Shown: positions 50,933-59,737 of the stretch, in pieces | Layout: each line of letters opens with the position of its first letter | Numbering within the stretch: the first letter of the stretch is position 1 | Origin: Ardenticatenales bacterium | GTDB lineage: Bacteria > Chloroflexota > Anaerolineae > Ardenticatenales > Ardenticatenaceae | NCBI GenBank assembly: GCA_020634795.1 | Contig: JACKAZ010000007.1 | Coordinates: 62,001 to 126,000, forward strand | DNA length: 64,000 nt | Reading direction: 5' to 3' | The notes under the pieces: model-generated | The model's input: only the letters and a program-made list of their open reading frames with translations | Told to the model about the DNA's origin: nothing | Databases searched by the model: none | Translations under genes and position numbers: made by a program

Positions 50933-51163
50933 ATGGGCTTCGCAAAATTTATGGCGAGTGGCGCGGGACGTGGACTGCGGATCATTGTGGGATTGGCGTT
51001 GATCGCGTGGGGCATCTGGGGCATGGCGGGCACTGCCGGCACGATCGTGGCGATCATCGGCTTGGTGCCGCTGCTGGCGGGCCTCTTCGACCTCTGTCTT
51101 TTCGCCCCCCTCTTCGGTGCGCCGGTGAAAGGGGATGAAATCCGCCGCCTCACGCACGATTGA
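50933..51163 (+). CDS. DUF2892 (YgaP-type membrane segment) protein
   Basis: The 76-residue protein has two membrane helices separated by a glycine turn (LRIIVGLALIAWGIWGMAGT and IVAIIGLVPLLAGLFDLCLF). It matches the small inner-membrane domain that in E. coli YgaP is fused behind a rhodanese domain. The start has a good AGGAGAT six bases upstream. Because a free rhodanese gene follows 355 bases later, the two may form a split version of YgaP. Role in sulfur or cyanide handling is inferred from that pairing. Confidence 0.85.
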   Translation: MGFAKFMASGAGRGLRIIVGLALIAWGIWGMAGTAGTIVAIIGLVPLLAGLFDLCLFAPLFGAPVKGDEIRRLTHD

Positions 51164-51518
51164 GGGCAGTTTGTGCCGTGAATCGTGAATCGGGGGGCAT
51201 CGCTGCAACATTGATAGCCAATGCCATCCATTCTGCCCTGAAAACCAACCGGTTCGTGCGCGTCGTCGCGCCGTCTAACGGTCGCTCGCCACAACCACGG
51301 CATGGAGAATAGCGCATCGCGCATGGGAAGCTTGTTGCCCCGTTGATAGGACTCTGTTTTGCTAGGCTGGACGCCCGTGCACCCATGCGTTACTTTCATC
51401 CGCCGTGGTGCGCGTCAGCGCATGATCTCTCTATTCTCCATTTTCCACCCGCCCCTCATGGCAACGTCCGCAACAGACAAAATACCGATAAATAGCAGAA
51501 AGATCGTAGGAAAAGCAG
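51164..51518. other. Intergenic region, no gene seen
   Basis: 355 bases separate the DUF2892 and rhodanese genes. A short two-unit heptamer (GTGAATC GTGAATC) lies at about 51179-51192. No gene is supported. Confidence 0.5.
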
Positions 51519-51878
51519 ATGTTTCAATCGCTCTTTGCGCGGCAACGTGAGTCGCGCATTTCATTGCCAGACATTTCGCCGCAAGAGGCGGCACAGCGGA
51601 TGGAAAGCAGCCGCCCGCCGCTGTTGATCGATGTACGCACCCCGCAGGAATTCCAGAACGATGGCCATATTCAAGGGGCGCGGCTATTGCCCTTGGCCTC
51701 GCTCCCCCTGCGGATGGACGAAGTCCCGCAGGATCAGCCGATCGTTTTGGTCTGCCGCTCTGGCGCACGCAGCCGCGTGGCGGGCGAGCGGTTAGTCGCT
51801 GCGGGCTACGACGAGGTCTTCAATCTGCAGGGTGGCATGATGCGCTGGCGACAGGCCGGACTGCCCGTTCGCCACTAG
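51519..51878 (+). CDS. Single-domain rhodanese (sulfurtransferase)
   Basis: The 119-residue protein is one rhodanese domain. PPLLIDVRTPQEFQNDGHIQ is CH2A-like, and the active-site loop VLVCRSGARSRVAGE carries the catalytic Cys of CRSGARS, a six-residue loop typical of sulfurtransferases. It would carry persulfide sulfur. The start follows AGGAAAAG. It lies 16 bases before the SulP gene, suggesting co-transcription and a role in sulfur-compound handling. Confidence 0.92.
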   Translation: MFQSLFARQRESRISLPDISPQEAAQRMESSRPPLLIDVRTPQEFQNDGHIQGARLLPLASLPLRMDEVPQDQPIVLVCRSGARSRVAGERLVAAGYDEVFNLQGGMMRWRQAGLPVRH

Positions 51879-51894
51879 ATCACGCGACCCCACC

Positions 51895-53697
51895 ATGACA
51901 ACCGAACGCGCAAACGCCTCCCGTGCATGGGCGCACTGGGTGCCCGTGCTCGGCTGGGTCCGTCACTACCAGCGCGACGATCTGGTCAGCGATCTCATCG
52001 CGGGCGTGGTCGTCGCGATTATGCTGGTGCCGCAGGGCATGGCCTACGCGATGTTGGCCGGACTCCCAGCCGAAGTCGGCCTCTACGCCAGCATCCTGCC
52101 CCTCATTCTCTACGGCCTGCTCGGCACCAGTCGCACGCTGGCCGTCGGGCCGGTCGCCATCGTCTCGCTGCTGGTCGCCACGGGCATCGTGCCGCTGGCC
52201 GAGGCAGGCTCAGCGCAATACGTTGCGCTCGCGCTGACGTTGGCGCTGATGGTCGGCCTGATCCAGTTCGTGATGGGCATCGTCAAACTGGGCACGCTGG
52301 TCAACTTCCTCAGCCACCCCGTCATTTCGGGCTTCACCAGTGCGGCCGCGATCGTCATCGGTTGGAGCCAGCTTAAACATGTGCTGGGTTTCAACGTGCC
52401 ACGCGGCGAATTCATCGAGCAGGTCACACACACCCTCGGCCACCTTGGCGAGACCAACCCCGTCACGCTCCTGATCGGGCTGGCGGGGGTGGGAACACTG
52501 CTCTTCTTCAAGAATCGGCTGGGCAGCCTCCTCCAAAAGGTTGGCCTACCCGCAACGTGGGTCGTGCCACTAACCAAGGCGGGGCCGCTGCTGATCGTGG
52601 CGCTGGGGGCGCTGCTGGTCGGGGCGCTGGGCCTCGATCAACGATCGGGGGTCGGCATCGTGGGCAATGTCCCTGCGGGGCTACCGCCCCTCACCCTACC
52701 GCAAGTCGATACGGGGAGCCTGCGCGCCCTTCTTCCCACCGCGCTGGCAATCAGCTTCGTGGGCTACATGGAAAGCGTGTCGGTGGCGAAGTCGCTCGCC
52801 TCCAAGCGGCGCGAGAAGATCGACGCGAACCAAGAGCTGATCGCGCTCGGCGTGGCCAACCTTGGGGCCGCGGTGACGGCGGGCTACCCGGTGACGGGGG
52901 GCTTTAGCCGCTCCGTCGTCAATTTCGCGGCGGGCGCCCGCAGTGGCCTGGCCTCGATCCTGACCGCGCTGCTCGTCGCACTGACGCTTCTCTTCCTGAC
53001 ACCGCTCTTCTACTACTTGCCCCAAGCGATCCTCGCCGCCATCATCTTGGTGGCCGTGGCGGGGCTAATCGACACCAAAAGTTTCGTTCATGCGTGGCGC
53101 TACAGCAAGGCCGACGCCTTTTCACTGCTCGTCACCTTCTTCGCCGTGCTGCTGATCGGGGTGGAGCAGGGCATTCTGGTCGGCGTGGTCGTCACGATTG
53201 CGCTATACCTTTGGCGCACCAGCCGGCCCCATGTGGCAGAAGTGGGTCGCGTCGGCGACAGCGAGATCTACCGCAACGTGGCACGTCACACCGTGCAGAC
53301 TTCGAGCGCGGTGCACATGCTGCGGGTCGACGAGAGTCTTTATTTTGCCAACAGCAAGTTCTTGGAAGATACCGTCTTGGCCGCCGTCGCCGATCATCCT
53401 GACATCAAGGCGTTCGTGCTGGTCGGCACCGCGATCAACTTCATCGACGCCAGCGCGCTGGAAACGTTGGAACAGCTCCATCATGCGTTGGAAGCTGTCG
53501 GCGTCGAGATGCATTTCGCTGCCCTCAAAGGGCCGGTGATGGATCGGCTGCGCACGATCGGCTTTGTGGACGAGGTCGGTGCGCAGCGCTTCCACCTCAG
53601 TCCCCATGATGCGATGATTGCGCTCGGCGCGGTCGCGCCGACCAACGGCCATCAACAACGCCAAACGCTACCCGCCTACGCACCCGTGAAGCGGTGA
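51895..53697 (+). CDS. SulP/SLC26-family anion transporter with STAS domain
   Basis: This 600-residue transporter has about twelve to fourteen helices. SulP signatures are visible at VVVAIMLVPQGMAYAMLAGL, GLYASILPLILYGLLGTSRT, SFVGYMESVSVAKSLASKRR and DANQELIALGVANLGAAVTA. A cytoplasmic STAS domain occupies about 445-560 (LRVDESLYFANSKFLEDTVL, then NFIDASALETLEQLHHALEA, where the serine of DASA is the STAS phosphorylation-type position). Substrates of the family include sulfate, bicarbonate and other anions. The upstream rhodanese gene makes sulfate plausible but does not prove it. The stop codon lies in an octamer array. Confidence 0.94.
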   Translation: MTTERANASRAWAHWVPVLGWVRHYQRDDLVSDLIAGVVVAIMLVPQGMAYAMLAGLPAEVGLYASILPLILYGLLGTSRTLAVGPVAIVSLLVATGIVPLAEAGSAQYVALALTLALMVGLIQFVMGIVKLGTLVNFLSHPVISGFTSAAAIVIGWSQLKHVLGFNVPRGEFIEQVTHTLGHLGETNPVTLLIGLAGVGTLLFFKNRLGSLLQKVGLPATWVVPLTKAGPLLIVALGALLVGALGLDQRSGVGIVGNVPAGLPPLTLPQVDTGSLRALLPTALAISFVGYMESVSVAKSLASKRREKIDANQELIALGVANLGAAVTAGYPVTGGFSRSVVNFAAGARSGLASILTALLVALTLLFLTPLFYYLPQAILAAIILVAVAGLIDTKSFVHAWRYSKADAFSLLVTFFAVLLIGVEQGILVGVVVTIALYLWRTSRPHVAEVGRVGDSEIYRNVARHTVQTSSAVHMLRVDESLYFANSKFLEDTVLAAVADHPDIKAFVLVGTAINFIDASALETLEQLHHALEAVGVEMHFAALKGPVMDRLRTIGFVDEVGAQRFHLSPHDAMIALGAVAPTNGHQQRQTLPAYAPVKR

Positions 53698-53709
53698 AAC
53701 GTTAAAACG
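53686..53709 (+). repeat. Octamer array spanning the SulP stop codon
   Basis: GTGAAGCG, GTGAAACG and TTAAAACG run in tandem, and the SulP stop (53695-53697) is part of the second unit. It belongs to the family seen at the dnaE stop and upstream of mutS. Confidence 0.75.
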
Positions 53710-53911
53710 TGGCACATTAGCAAGGCTAGGGAGATCTGATTCGAGGATCAAAATCACCCTCACCGATATCCCATCTTCTCCCGTATGGGGCTAATAGTTA
53801 CCCACATCTATTGAGGCAATGAGGCAGCAATCGCGGGCTTGAGACAAACGAGCGTGGCACGCGACCGTTCAGCAGAGGACTCAAAGTCCCCGCTGGAAGG
53901 CCTGCGGCCAC

Positions 53912-54079
53912 GCGTCCGCCTCCGCGGACGCCAACCGCGCTCATCCAATCTGCCTTTACTGATCGCTTCCAGGTGCGTCGATAGTTCCAAGACAATGACG
54001 CAGTAGCGCGCAGGCGGGCAGAAGCCCGCCTGCGCGGTGGCTGCCCACGGTGGGGGAACGAGCGGGGAATTCATTCCCC
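53912..54079. repeat. Cluster of perfect palindromes in a 720-bp gene-free gap
   Basis: Three perfect inverted repeats lie close together. GCGTCCGC / GCGGACGC with a CTCC loop is at 53912-53931. A 13-bp arm starting CGCGCAGGCGGGC with an AGAA loop is at 54007-54036. GGGGAAT / ATTCCCC with a TC centre is at 54064-54079. The surrounding 53710-54419 stretch has no gene that I can support. The layout is that of a mobile palindromic element or a structured RNA. Directly before the next gene, TACTA-rich short repeats occur at about 54383-54412. Confidence 0.7.
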
Positions 54080-54419
54080 AGCGGGCGACGGCATGGTCTC
54101 TAGTACAGACGGGCATAAATGCGGCAATGGTTGGTGTGGCCCGCTCCCCCGCCGCTGCGCGTCCCGAACATCAGGAGAGGGGGAACGTACGGCATTGCGG
54201 GAGCCCTCGCTTTACTTTCGCCCACATGTACTAGTCATGTTTCCGATCTCTTGTTGCCAGATGCTAATTGGCACCGTGATGCCAGACTTGTCGGTTAATG
54301 GTAAGCGACCATCAGGAGAGGATCTCGCAAGCGGTGGGGTGAGGGCTTGCAGAGAGCGTTCAACCAACGCATAACCAGCGTGTACTCACTACTAACTACT
54401 AACATACTAAGTACTTACC

Positions 54420-55544
54420 ATGAAACGAATCATCATTATCGGGGCGGGGCCGGGTGGCTTGGCGGCAGCGGCACGGCTGCGTGAGCGGGCGAGCGGCCAA
54501 ATCGAGATCGTTTTGATCGAGCGGGACGGGAACGCAGAGTTCCTGCCCGGCACGATCGCCACCCTGCTCGGCCAACGCCGCGCGACCCATTGGCAGCAGC
54601 CCTTGGCCCTCAGCGAGATTCGCGTTGTGGCGGACGAGGCCGAAGCGCTGCGCGGCGACGGGGTGCGCGTCGCGGGCCAATGGATCGACGCCGATGCGGT
54701 CATCGCCGCGCCAGGCTTGGCGCTGGAGATCGCGGCGTTGCCCGCGTGGGCACAAGGGATGGCCGCGTGGAGTCCGAGCAGTGCGGCCGCGCTCGACACA
54801 AGGGAGATTCGGCGCGGCGACACCCTGCTGATCGCGGTGGCGGCCCTGCCCTACCGCTGCCCGCCCGCGCCCTACAGCGTGGCGATGCAGTTCGCGGCAC
54901 AGGCGCGGGAAGCGGGCAAGGCGATCAACGTGGTGGTCACCACGCCCGAAGCCGCGCCCCTCGCCGCGATTGGCCATGGCATCCCCGAGTTTCTCGTGGC
55001 ATCTTGCGACGCAGCGGGCATCGAAGTTCGCACCGACTTCGCACCGGATTGGGCGCAGAGCGAAGCGGGGCGGTTGGTGGCGCAGGATGGGCGTGTGCAA
55101 GCCTTCGATCAAGCGATGATCGTGCCGCCCCATGGCCGTGCCCCCTTGTTGCGTGATCTGCCGGGCGAGGGGCCGCTCGTCACAGTGGGGACGGGCTACG
55201 AAAGCGAACTGCCCCACCTCTTTGTGGTGGGCGATGCGGCCAAAACGCCCCTGCCCCGTGCGGCGGGCGCGGCCACGGCGCAGGGGCGCACGGCGGCGGA
55301 TGCGCTCTTGGTGCGCTTCGGCCTCGCCGAAGCCTTCACCGTCCACCTGCCCGAAGCCTCCTGCTACGTCGGCCACGGGGGGGGCCGTTTCAGCCGCATC
55401 CGCATGAGCTTCCCCCACGGCTTGCCGCCCCAGGGGAAGCCCCAAGTCGATCTCGATCCGCCGTCGGACGAGCTGGCCGAAGAATTCGCGACGGCGTTTA
55501 CAGCGTGGAAGGCGGAGCGGAACGAGGGCGACGCGATCAGGTGA
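54420..55544 (+). CDS. SQR-like FAD/NAD(P)-dependent oxidoreductase
   Basis: The 374-residue flavoprotein starts with the FAD dinucleotide motif MKRIIIIGAGPGGLAAAARL and has the second FAD contact LFVVGDAAKTPLPRAAGAAT near 270-290. LPYRCPPAPYSVAMQF (about 140-155) is the motif that follows the active-site region in sulfide:quinone and flavocytochrome c sulfide dehydrogenases. Other cysteines (LVASCDAAG, EASCYVGHGG) are near the expected redox positions. A sulfide:quinone oxidoreductase-like function is the best guess; NDH-2-like activity is the alternative. No ribosome site is visible. It converges and overlaps with the next gene by 8 bases. Confidence 0.82.
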   Translation: MKRIIIIGAGPGGLAAAARLRERASGQIEIVLIERDGNAEFLPGTIATLLGQRRATHWQQPLALSEIRVVADEAEALRGDGVRVAGQWIDADAVIAAPGLALEIAALPAWAQGMAAWSPSSAAALDTREIRRGDTLLIAVAALPYRCPPAPYSVAMQFAAQAREAGKAINVVVTTPEAAPLAAIGHGIPEFLVASCDAAGIEVRTDFAPDWAQSEAGRLVAQDGRVQAFDQAMIVPPHGRAPLLRDLPGEGPLVTVGTGYESELPHLFVVGDAAKTPLPRAAGAATAQGRTAADALLVRFGLAEAFTVHLPEASCYVGHGGGRFSRIRMSFPHGLPPQGKPQVDLDPPSDELAEEFATAFTAWKAERNEGDAIR

Positions 55545-56154
55545 TGGCGGGCGCTTGGTGGAGGTAGGTTGGCGCTGTGATCTCGCTGAGCGCAAAGGCG
55601 GCGACGTCGGCCCGTGGCACTTGACCCGCGCTGATCGACGAATCGGTGCCGATGGTGGCGTTGCCGCGGGCGGGATCGTTGGAGAGGCCGCCGGGTCGGA
55701 TGATCGTCCAATCCAAGCCACTGGCGCGAACCGCCGCCTCTTGGGCCTCTTTGTCCTGCATCGCCTTCCGCAGCACCGTCTTCATCAGCATCTTGAAAGC
55801 CATGGGGACCTGATCCTTGCTGTCGCCGACCCCCAGCGAAGAGATAATCACGAGGCGGCGAATCCCCTCCGCTTGCATCCCGGCGATGATCTGTGCCGTC
55901 CCTTGTGAAACGACCCGGTCGGGGTTGTTGGCGGTGTTGCCCAACGTCACCATCACGGCATCGCTCCCCGACAGGGTCTCGCGGACCGCCTGCCCATCCA
56001 ACACGTTGCCCGTCACGACCCGCAGATCGGGGCTGCTGGCGTCTAGCCGCGCGGGGTCGCGCACCAACGCGCTAACCTCGTGTCCTGCGGCCAACGCTTG
56101 TTCGACGAAGGCGCGTCCCACCCCACCCGTCGCGCCAAACAGTGCGATCTTCAT
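55537..56154 (-). CDS. NAD(P)-binding SDR/NmrA-like protein
   Basis: The 205-residue protein has an N-terminal Rossmann motif MKIALFGATGGVGRAFVEQA. GSDAVMVTLGNTA follows, and then RRLVIISSLGVGDSKDQVPM and LDWTIIRPGGLSNDPARGNA. This is the atypical short-chain dehydrogenase group (NmrA/BVR-B/HSCARG-like) that often senses or uses NAD(P)H without the YxxxK pair. The substrate is not known. It is convergent with the SQR-like gene. Confidence 0.87.
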   Translation of the reverse strand: MKIALFGATGGVGRAFVEQALAAGHEVSALVRDPARLDASSPDLRVVTGNVLDGQAVRETLSGSDAVMVTLGNTANNPDRVVSQGTAQIIAGMQAEGIRRLVIISSLGVGDSKDQVPMAFKMLMKTVLRKAMQDKEAQEAAVRASGLDWTIIRPGGLSNDPARGNATIGTDSSISAGQVPRADVAAFALSEITAPTYLHQAPAIT

Positions 56155-56238
56155 CTTTTGCTCCTATCATTTCCATTGTGTGAAGAGGCGTATTGTAGCA
56201 GCAAAACGCCTCGCTTCCGCCAACCGCCGTCCAATCCC

Positions 56239-58578
56239 CTACCCCCAGATGCGGGGGACGAGCAGCAAGGTGAGCAGCCAAACCAAGAGGGTCAGGGGCA
56301 TCCCCACGCGGATATAATCGCTGAAACGGTAGCCGCCGGGGGCCATCACGAGGACGTTGGCCGGGTGGGCCACCGGGCTGAGGAAGCTGGCCGAGGCCGC
56401 AATCGCGATGACCATCATCAAGCTGTAGGGGGACGCGCCCAACTCCGTCGCGCTGGTCAGCGCAATCGGGGCCATGAGTACCGCGACGGCAGGGTTGGGC
56501 ATGACTTGGGTGGCTAGGGTGGTGAGCCAGAAGAGGCCCGAAATCACGGCCAACATCCCCAGCCCCCCGACCAGTCCCACCATGCCGTTGGCCAAAAAGG
56601 CCGCCGCCCCGCTCTGTTGCATGGCGATCCCCAAGGGCAGCATCCCCGCGATCAAAAAGACGGCCTTCCATTCGATGTAGCGGTAGGCCTCCTCCATCGT
56701 CAGACAGCCCAGCGCGACCATCAACGCTGCGCCCGCGACCGCAGCGATGGAGATGTGGAGCCAGCCGAAGAGCACCGGCAAGAGGATCGCCACCAAAATG
56801 GCGACGGCAACGGGGGCTTTGGCGCGACGTGGACTTTCTTGGACCGATTCGGTCAGGGGGAGGTAATCCGGCTCGGCGGCCAAGATTTTCACTCGTTCAC
56901 GGGGGCCATAGAGCAGGAGCGCATCCCCGAACTGGAGCGGCCTGTCGCGCAGCACGGTGTGATAGGCCCGCCCCGCCCGAAAGATGGCCAGCACGCTCAA
57001 CCCGTATTTCTGCCGAAAGTGCAGCGCGTGGAGCGTCTTGCCCACGAGCGAGCTGTGGGGCGAAAGCACGACCTCGGCCAGCCCCACCGACGCACTCTCC
57101 ACGTCGCGCAGGCGCGGTGCCGACATCCCCAGTTCAAGGCTCAACAGCGCCCGCACCGCAGCCAGCAGTTCGGGTCGCCCCTTGACCACCAACGCATCCC
57201 CCGCCTGCAATCTCACGTCAGGTTGGGGGTGCAGTGGCGCACCGTCGCGCAGGATGGCCAGCACCATCAGGTCGAGCGCATCCCCCAGCCGACTCTCACG
57301 CAGGCTCTGGCCGACGAGGGTCGCTCCTGCCGGAAGGCGCAATCGCAACATCCGTTCCTGAAGCTGGTAGCGCGAGGTGGCCTCCGCAGCCGTCAGGAAT
57401 TGGAGCGCCTCGATTCCCGTCTCCGCCCCTACCACTTCGATCTGCGCCCGCTCCCCTTGCAGTAACAGCAAATCCCCCGCCTGCAGCGGTTCGGAGTGGA
57501 GTTGGGTCCGCTTGAAGTGGCCCCCACGTCGCAGCGCCATCACCATCACCCCGTACCGCTCGCGAATCCTGTTTCCTTCGACCGTGTGGCCCACCCACGC
57601 CGACCCTGCCCCCACCTTCACCTCCGCCAACTCGTCGGTGAAGGGCAGCGGCAGCCCCTCTTCCTCGACATCATTCGTGGCGACAAGCTGTTGCCACGCA
57701 GAAAGCTGCCCCAAGCGGGACTCCCGCCCCTCAATGATGAGCCGATCCCCCGCTTGCAGACGGTGTTCTGGCGTCGGTGCCAGTTCACTTTTGCCGTTGC
57801 GCTCAATGCCGATCACGGTCAGTCCCAAGATCGAGCCGAGTCCGAGTTCTGCTAAGCTCTGGCCGACCACGGGCGAATCGGACGGCACGCGCAGGGTGAA
57901 GAGGGTCGACCTGAGATCATAGCTGCGTGCCATCTCCCCGCGGTCGGAGGGTGCTGGCTGGGGGGGCTGATTGGGCAGCAGGCGGCGGCCCGCCAGCACC
58001 GTAAAGGCGATCCCCGCGAGCATAATCGGGACGCCCGCCCAAGCAAAATCGAAGAGGGCGAAGGGATCAAGGCCCGCATCGCGGAGCGAGTCGCTGATCA
58101 GGAGGTTGGGTGGGGTGCCGATCAAGGTGGTCAGACCGCCGAGGAGACAGCCGTAGGCCAGCGGAATCAGCAGCCGCGAGGGGGAGAGGGTCAGGCGGCG
58201 CGTCAGGTCCATCACCACCGGCAGCAACAGGGCAGCCACGCCGACATTGTTCATGACACCCGAAAGGATGCCCGCCGTCAGCATGACGATCGCCATCAGC
58301 CGCCGCTCGCCCGTGCCCGCGACGCGCAACAGACGCGCCCCGAGGCTGCTGGCCACGCCGGTGCGGGCCAACGCCCCGCTGATGATGAACATGGCCCAAA
58401 CCGTGACGACTGCGGGGTTGCTGAAGCCGGACAGCGCTTCGGCGGGCGTGACCAGCCCGGTGAGGGCCAACGCGACCAGAATCAACAGCGCGACCAGATC
58501 GACCGGCAGCCACTCTGTGACGAAGAGCAACGCCGCACCAATGAGGATCAGCAAGACGAGTGCGATCGAAAGGGTCAT
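56239..58578 (-). CDS. SLC13-family permease with four RCK_C (TrkA_C) domains
   Basis: The 779-residue membrane protein is built in three blocks. About six helices come first (residues 1-205, with SGVMNNVGVAALLLPVVMDL and LGGLTTLIGTPPNLLISDSL, the latter a family signature). Then four consecutive cytoplasmic RCK_C-type domains (about 225-535) each begin with an SxLVGxxLxE-like turn, and a second group of about six helices contains LATQVMPNPAVAVLMAPIAL and SPVAHPANVLVMAPGGY. SLC13 proteins carry dicarboxylates, sulfate or other anions. Two RCK_C domains are usual, and four is more than most members have. The substrate is not deducible. Confidence 0.9.
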   Translation of the reverse strand: MTLSIALVLLILIGAALLFVTEWLPVDLVALLILVALALTGLVTPAEALSGFSNPAVVTVWAMFIISGALARTGVASSLGARLLRVAGTGERRLMAIVMLTAGILSGVMNNVGVAALLLPVVMDLTRRLTLSPSRLLIPLAYGCLLGGLTTLIGTPPNLLISDSLRDAGLDPFALFDFAWAGVPIMLAGIAFTVLAGRRLLPNQPPQPAPSDRGEMARSYDLRSTLFTLRVPSDSPVVGQSLAELGLGSILGLTVIGIERNGKSELAPTPEHRLQAGDRLIIEGRESRLGQLSAWQQLVATNDVEEEGLPLPFTDELAEVKVGAGSAWVGHTVEGNRIRERYGVMVMALRRGGHFKRTQLHSEPLQAGDLLLLQGERAQIEVVGAETGIEALQFLTAAEATSRYQLQERMLRLRLPAGATLVGQSLRESRLGDALDLMVLAILRDGAPLHPQPDVRLQAGDALVVKGRPELLAAVRALLSLELGMSAPRLRDVESASVGLAEVVLSPHSSLVGKTLHALHFRQKYGLSVLAIFRAGRAYHTVLRDRPLQFGDALLLYGPRERVKILAAEPDYLPLTESVQESPRRAKAPVAVAILVAILLPVLFGWLHISIAAVAGAALMVALGCLTMEEAYRYIEWKAVFLIAGMLPLGIAMQQSGAAAFLANGMVGLVGGLGMLAVISGLFWLTTLATQVMPNPAVAVLMAPIALTSATELGASPYSLMMVIAIAASASFLSPVAHPANVLVMAPGGYRFSDYIRVGMPLTLLVWLLTLLLVPRIWG

Positions 58579-58775
58579 GCGTTTTTAGGGAGTTATGCGC
58601 CCTTCTGCGGGGTGTTGACTGGGAATCGATGGCTGACAGTCGTTCACGGGGCCGCGTCGACGCCCCATTATGCCAACAATTGTAATGCTCGGCGCAAGGA
58701 AGGCGATTCGCCGTCGTAGCCCCGCCCAACGGCCACCCGATCCGCGTCACATCCGTGCGACAGCGCGGGTCACGC

Positions 58776-59651
58776 TCACGGCGTGCTGTCAGCCGCAAGC
58801 CCGCCGTACGGTTCGTCGATCCCCAGCAGCGCCATGCTCTCCGCCCAGAGCCGCTGGGCGGCGGCCTCGTTGGTGGCAGCGGCAGCCGCTTGCTTCACTC
58901 GCTTCTTGTCGAAGTATTCGCCACTGATCGTCGCCACCTCGGGCGAGGCGGCCAGATAGATCGAGGTCTCGGCCCCCTTTTCCGGCGAGATGGCGGCAAC
59001 CCCGGCCAGCAGCCCAAAGAGGCGACTGAACAGCCCCCCGCCGTTTCCAAAATCGGTCTTCACGAAACCCGGATGAAGGGTATTGACCGTCACCCCATGG
59101 CCCGCCAGCCGCCGGGCCAGTTCGCGCGTGAAGAGGATGTTGGCCAGCTTCGACTGGCTGTAGGCCCGCCACGCGCTGTAATTCGACGCGAGTTGCAGGT
59201 CGCCGAAGTTGATCTTGCCGCCGCGATGGGCATCGGAAGAGACGTTAACGATCCGCGCGGGGCTGCTTTTCAGCAGAAGCGGCAGAAGCAGATGGGTCAG
59301 GTAGAAATAACCGAGATGGTTGAGCGCGAAGGTCATTTCGAAGCCATCTCGGTTCTCCTTCCGCTCCCAGAAGATCGCGCCCGCATTGTTCACCAAGACA
59401 TCCAGCCGCTCATGTTGCTGGCGGAAGGCGGCGGCAAACTGTTCGATGCCCGCCTGATGCGAAAGATCGCCCGACAGGTAGTGTACGGCTTGGTTGCCCG
59501 TCGCCTGCTGTATTTGGCGAACTGCCTCGGCCCCCCGTTGGGGATCGCGCCCCACTAGGGTGATGGCTGCCCCTTGCGCGGCCAACCCTTTGGCCGTTTC
59601 AAAGCCAATTCCACCCGTCCCGCCCGTGACCAACACGATCTTTCCTTGCAC
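58776..59651 (-). CDS. Short-chain dehydrogenase/reductase (retinol dehydrogenase-like)
   Basis: The 291-residue classical SDR has cofactor motif GKIVLVTGGTGGIGFETAKG, structural VLVNNAG, the catalytic serine in RIVNVSSDAHRG, and YSQSKLAN with the catalytic Tyr/Lys (YxxxK). An ENRDGFEMTFALNHLGYFYL stretch places it with the RDH/WWOX-like group that acts on lipid-like alcohols or ketones. The GTG start at 59651 is set by AGGAG six or so bases upstream; a longer in-frame extension upstream is not coding. The insertion sequence has landed about 80 bases upstream of this start. Confidence 0.9.
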   Translation of the reverse strand: MQGKIVLVTGGTGGIGFETAKGLAAQGAAITLVGRDPQRGAEAVRQIQQATGNQAVHYLSGDLSHQAGIEQFAAAFRQQHERLDVLVNNAGAIFWERKENRDGFEMTFALNHLGYFYLTHLLLPLLLKSSPARIVNVSSDAHRGGKINFGDLQLASNYSAWRAYSQSKLANILFTRELARRLAGHGVTVNTLHPGFVKTDFGNGGGLFSRLFGLLAGVAAISPEKGAETSIYLAASPEVATISGEYFDKKRVKQAAAAATNEAAAQRLWAESMALLGIDEPYGGLAADSTP

Positions 59652-59737
59652 TTCGTGCTCCTGTCCTGAAAAATGTTTCTGTTGCGCTGTGGCGCACCGC
59701 CCTTTGTGAAGCCCCGCTCTGACAACGGTATGGAGAA

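Noticed and set aside
54093..54374. Short open frames in the palindrome region, briefly considered as an IS605 OrfB remnant
   Set aside because: A stretch reading TGINAAMVGVARSP faintly recalls the end of OrfB, but the cysteine motifs and catalytic residues are absent, so no call is justified without a search.
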